Source of the DNA: Monarcha castaneiventris obscurior
Lineage: Eukaryota; Chordata; Aves; Passeriformes; Monarchidae
NCBI GenBank assembly: GCA_026261815.1
Contig: JAMPIT010000539.1
Span: 5,906,501 to 5,970,500, forward strand
Reading direction: 5' to 3'
Length of the DNA: 64,000 nucleotides
Shown here: in pieces, positions 63,601-64,000 of the stretch
How positions within the stretch are numbered: the first letter of the stretch is position 1
Layout of the letters: each line of letters opens with the position of its first letter
Notes under the pieces: model-generated
What the model was told of the DNA's origin: nothing
The model's database searches: none
What the model saw: only the letters and a program-made list of their open reading frames with translations
Program-made: the position numbers and the translations under genes

Positions 63601-64000
63601 AATAGTTCTGTAAGTATTCCAGGAGAAGAACAATTTGGCATGCATTATGTAAAAGAAACTTCAAGTAATCTTTTATTCTGAAAGTACTGGCAGACTTCCA
63701 AGGATCAAATATTTGGGTAAAACTGTGCCTAGGGACTGATCAAGGGTATACTTTTAATGATAAAATCTGACCATTGTGAAGACTAATTATGATATGCTAA
63801 AAAAATATAGAAATTCAAGTACTGCCAGGCTGTGAATAAAGAAGTTATAGATTTATCTGCTTATGCAAAGGACAATTATTCTTACATTCCTGGACATTAA
63901 GTCAGGAAAAATATTAGTGTATAGTTGCAAGGAGAAAAAGTAAGAACTGTGATGCAGGCTGTATAATTATAATGCTTCTTGACACATTACTACACTGCAT
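60661..64000. other. Non-coding unique sequence, no gene seen
   Basis: AT-rich sequence continues to the window edge. A purine-rich low-complexity block lies at 61467-61530. No frame exceeds about 65 codons and no RNA gene or mobile element is visible. Confidence 0.6.
61467..61530. repeat. Purine-rich low-complexity block
   Basis: A 14-base A run is followed by a nearly pure A/G stretch (GGAGAAAAGAAAAGAG, later GGAGGGGGAGG). It is simple sequence with no retroposed body beside it. Confidence 0.8.

Overview
This window looks like non-coding DNA from a bird nuclear genome. The main evidence is five copies or fragments of chicken-repeat-1 (CR1) LINE retrotransposon, the dominant bird interspersed repeat. 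Three are clear: one carries a long 3'-UTR, one is a 3' terminal stub with the typical tail, and one holds about 570 bases of the 3' half. The sequence is AT-rich by eye (roughly 60-63% A+T), CpG-poor, and contains scattered A/T runs and short tandem repeats. The repeats resemble CR1 subfamilies common in songbirds and other neoavians, but I cannot name a species. There are no operons, no dense coding and no plasmid, phage or CRISPR features.

I cannot support any protein-coding gene, rRNA or tRNA. Nearly all open frames are under 110 codons, many need a non-ATG start, and several are just CR1 or microsatellite read in another frame. The two longest frames outside repeats (204 codons at 47775-48389 on plus, 153 codons at 20293-20754 on minus) are close to the number and length expected by chance in 64 kb. 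The window is best read as intergenic desert or the inside of a very large intron.

Layout. 1-9863: unique AT-rich sequence with a 19-bp tandem duplication and an AT microsatellite. 9864-10160: CR1 on minus. 10161-16800: unique sequence with a G/T-rich simple block. 16801-17372: largest CR1 piece, on plus. 17602-17742: a cluster of TAAT/ATTA cores that could be a regulatory element. 19332-19500: CR1 reverse-transcriptase fragment on plus. 19501-25683: unique sequence with the 153-codon ORF. 25684-25748 and 27189-27545: two CR1 3' ends on minus. 27546-47108: unique sequence with small tandem duplications, a strong splice-acceptor-like signal near 34906, an exon-like interval at 41206-41455 and an AT-rich microsatellite at 44549-44640. 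47109-47240: the most striking simple repeat, a compound (TTCC)23(TTCCC)8 tract. 47241-60100: unique sequence with the 204-codon ORF and a perfect CRE palindrome at 57961. 60110-60660: a GC-richer block that may be an old solo LTR. 60661-64000: unique sequence.

No set of genes here works together, and I found no convincing new biological system. The best leads are the GGAA/GGGAA tract, the CR1 copies that unusually lack their 3' ends, the CRE/MAF site cluster, the homeodomain-core cluster and the unclassified GC-rich block.
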